The notes under the pieces were generated by a model, which worked only from the letters and a program-made list of their open reading frames with translations, did not search any database and had not been told where the DNA came from. Shown piece after piece: positions 13,768 to 15,334 of a DNA stretch of 15,334 nucleotides. The stretch covers positions 1 through 15,334 of the forward strand of contig JAAZIZ010000414.1 of the NCBI GenBank assembly GCA_012800565.1. Direction: 5' to 3'. The DNA is from Lentisphaerota bacterium (GTDB lineage: Bacteria > Verrucomicrobiota > Lentisphaeria > Oligosphaerales > Oligosphaeraceae). The stretch's first letter is position 1. Every line of letters starts with the position of its first letter. The position numbers and the translations under genes were made by a program.

Positions 13768-14646
13768 CTATTTCCGCAGCCGCTCCCGGCGACGGAAGAA
13801 AGCCGCCAGGGCGTGCTGGTACTCGCGTTCGGTTCCGACATCCAGCTGGTCTACCCCCACCGAACGCAACATATTCCGCAGTGCGCCCTGCTGCTCGCCG
13901 GCCAACCGGGAATAATCATCCCGCACCATGGCACTGCCCGTATCAATCAGACAGCATTCGCCAGTCTCCGCATCCTCGAGTTCCAGCAGCCCGACCGCCG
14001 GCAAGGCACGTTCCCGCACATCACTGACCGTGATCGCAATCAGATCATGGCGATGCCCGATCATCCGCAACTGCTTCTCATAACCACTGCTGAGAAAATC
14101 GGAAATCAAAAACACCACCGCGCGCCGGCGTATAACCTTGCCCAGAAAATCCAACGCCACCGCGATATCCGTCTGCCGCCCCTGCGGCGAGAACCCCATC
14201 ACTTCGCGAATTATCCGCATTGCATGGCTGAGGCCTTTGCCCGGAGGAATAAAACGTTCAATCTGGTCGGTGAAAAGAATCAGCCCGACCTTGTCGTTGC
14301 TCTTCACCGCTGAAAACGACAACAGCGCACACAACTCCGCGGCCAAATCATTTTTTGAGCGTTCGCCTGAACCGAAGCCTCCTGATGCTGACAGATCGAC
14401 CACAAAAATCACCGTCAGCTCACGCTCCTCATGGAAACGCTTGACAAAAGGGCGTCCCTGTCTGGCCGTGACATTCCAGTCGATGGAACGCACCTCGTCA
14501 CCAGGCTGGTACTCGCGCACCTCGTCAAATTCCATCCCCGCTCCCCGGAACGCGCTCTTATATTCACCCGCCAGCACATCATTCACAGTTTTTCTGGTGC
14601 GAATCTGCAAATAGCGGATTTTTTTGGCTAATTCTTTCGGAATCAT
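13768..14646 (-). CDS. DUF58 (VWA-like) protein, MoxR partner
   Basis: This 292-residue soluble protein is a typical DUF58 member. The family signature is at 28-61 (GEYKSAFRGAGMEFDE, YQPGDEVRSIDWNVTAR). A VWA-type fold follows, with its metal site intact: D84/S86/S88 in VDLSAS, Thr159 in RQTDIAVAL, and Asp183 in ISDF. There is no signal peptide or membrane segment, so it is cytosolic. DUF58 genes almost always follow moxR, and the products are thought to be the VWA partner or adaptor of the MoxR ATPase. Here it starts 12 nt after the moxR stop, with AGGA 6 nt before its ATG, so the two are co-transcribed. The length is normal for the short DUF58 form without N-terminal membrane helices. Confidence 0.95.
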   Translation of the reverse strand: MIPKELAKKIRYLQIRTRKTVNDVLAGEYKSAFRGAGMEFDEVREYQPGDEVRSIDWNVTARQGRPFVKRFHEERELTVIFVVDLSASGGFGSGERSKNDLAAELCALLSFSAVKSNDKVGLILFTDQIERFIPPGKGLSHAMRIIREVMGFSPQGRQTDIAVALDFLGKVIRRRAVVFLISDFLSSGYEKQLRMIGHRHDLIAITVSDVRERALPAVGLLELEDAETGECCLIDTGSAMVRDDYSRLAGEQQGALRNMLRSVGVDQLDVGTEREYQHALAAFFRRRERLRK

Positions 14647-14658
14647 GGCCAGTCCTGC

Positions 14659-15334
14659 TCAGGGAACCTTAACGCTGTTTAAAATCATCTGCACAATATC
14701 TTCGGGGCTCTTCTCCTCCGCTTCAGCCTCATAAGTCAAAATCACCCGGTGCCGCAGCACATCCATGGATACTGATTTCACATCCTGTGGCGTTACGTAG
14801 CCGCGGCCTTCCAACAGCGCCTGCCCCCGGGCTGCCATGGCCAGATAGATGGTCGCCCGCGGAGATGCGCCATAATGAATCAAATCGGAGAGCTCCGGCA
14901 AGCCGTATTGTTCCGGATTTCTGGTCGCATCAACCAGATTCACGATATACTCCTCAATCTTCGGGTCCATGAAAATATCATCCGCCAATGAGCGCAGACG
15001 GGCGATTTCCTCTGCCCGCAAAATGGCTGATACCTCGGTCTGAGGCCGGGAATTGGCCATCCGGCGCAATATCTTCAGCTCCTCCTCCTTGCTGGGATAT
15101 TCTACTTTCAGCTTGAACATAAAACGGTCCACCTGCGCTTCCGGAAGCGGGTAGGTACCCTCCTGCTCCACCGGATTCTGGGTCGCCAGCACCATAAAAG
15201 GATCGTCCAAGGCAAAAGTCTCGTCACCGACCGTGACCTGACGCTCCTGCATCGCTTCCAACAAAGCGCTCTGAACCTTCGCCGGAGCACGGTTGATCTC
15301 ATCCGCCAATATGATATTGGCAAAAATCGGCCCT
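14659..15334 (-). CDS. moxR: MoxR-family AAA+ ATPase (partial, 5' end outside window)
   Basis: The last 224 residues of a MoxR ATPase are present. The reading frame stays open to the window edge, where it begins PIFANII, so the N-terminal third with Walker A is missing only because the window ends. Visible motifs are Walker B in LADEINRAP (15283-15309), the sensor-1 region ATQNPVEQEGTYPLPEAQ followed by DRF, and GASPRAT, which matches the sensor-2 region. The C-terminal lid domain follows and ends SVKVP. MoxR ATPases are cytosolic hexamers that work with VWA-domain proteins to activate or assemble client proteins. Apparently it is the first visible gene of the bat operon. The codon at 15309 is TTG for the Leu of Walker B, so it is not a start. 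Confidence 0.96.
   Translation of the reverse strand, partial: GPIFANIILADEINRAPAKVQSALLEAMQERQVTVGDETFALDDPFMVLATQNPVEQEGTYPLPEAQVDRFMFKLKVEYPSKEEELKILRRMANSRPQTEVSAILRAEEIARLRSLADDIFMDPKIEEYIVNLVDATRNPEQYGLPELSDLIHYGASPRATIYLAMAARGQALLEGRGYVTPQDVKSVSMDVLRHRVILTYEAEAEEKSPEDIVQMILNSVKVP

Noticed and set aside
15307..15309. Start of moxR at 15309
   Set aside because: The codon is TTG for the Leu of the Walker B motif. The frame continues upstream with conserved MoxR sequence to the window edge, so the gene is partial rather than short.

Overview
This is a densely coded bacterial window, GC-rich by eye. The protein types and gene order suggest the Planctomycetes-Verrucomicrobia-Lentisphaerae group. 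Lentisphaerota is my best guess, from the DUF2961 protein, the Bat operon layout and the OppC variant. This is an inference from family resemblance, not a database match. No tRNA, rRNA, insertion sequence or CRISPR array was seen.

Region 1 (1-3393, + strand): a 321-nt leader with a plausible sigma-70-type promoter precedes yebC, which ends in a clear intrinsic terminator. A DUF2961/GH172-like cytosolic protein follows, then a trans-polyprenyl diphosphate synthase that starts at TTG. These last two are 35 nt apart and are probably co-transcribed.

Region 2 (3414 to the right edge, - strand): ten genes run in one direction with gaps of 0-68 nt, so they may form one operon of about 12 kb. In transcription order they are: a MoxR AAA+ ATPase (5' end cut by the window edge); a DUF58 VWA-like protein; a membrane-anchored TPR plus SurA/PpiC-like protein with no parvulin domain; a lipoprotein with one TM and a DUF4381-like cytoplasmic tail; BatA; a BatB-BatC fusion; BatD; BatE; and an OppB/OppC-type permease pair with no ATPase or binding protein nearby.

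How the genes work together: MoxR, DUF58, the DUF4381-like protein, BatA, BatB/C, BatD and BatE form a recognisable MoxR/VWA (Bat, 'aerotolerance') set. In such sets a cytosolic AAA+ ATPase is thought to act with VWA proteins on an envelope client. DUF58, BatA and BatB all keep the MIDAS metal-binding residues. BatC, BatD and BatE supply periplasmic TPR, Ig-like and SH3-like parts. The departures from the usual set are the parvulin-less chaperone-like protein between DUF58 and the DUF4381-like gene, the lipobox on the latter, the signal-peptide-like junction inside the BatB-BatC fusion, and the two permease genes right behind batE. The convergent polyprenyl synthase and oppC ends are 20 nt apart.
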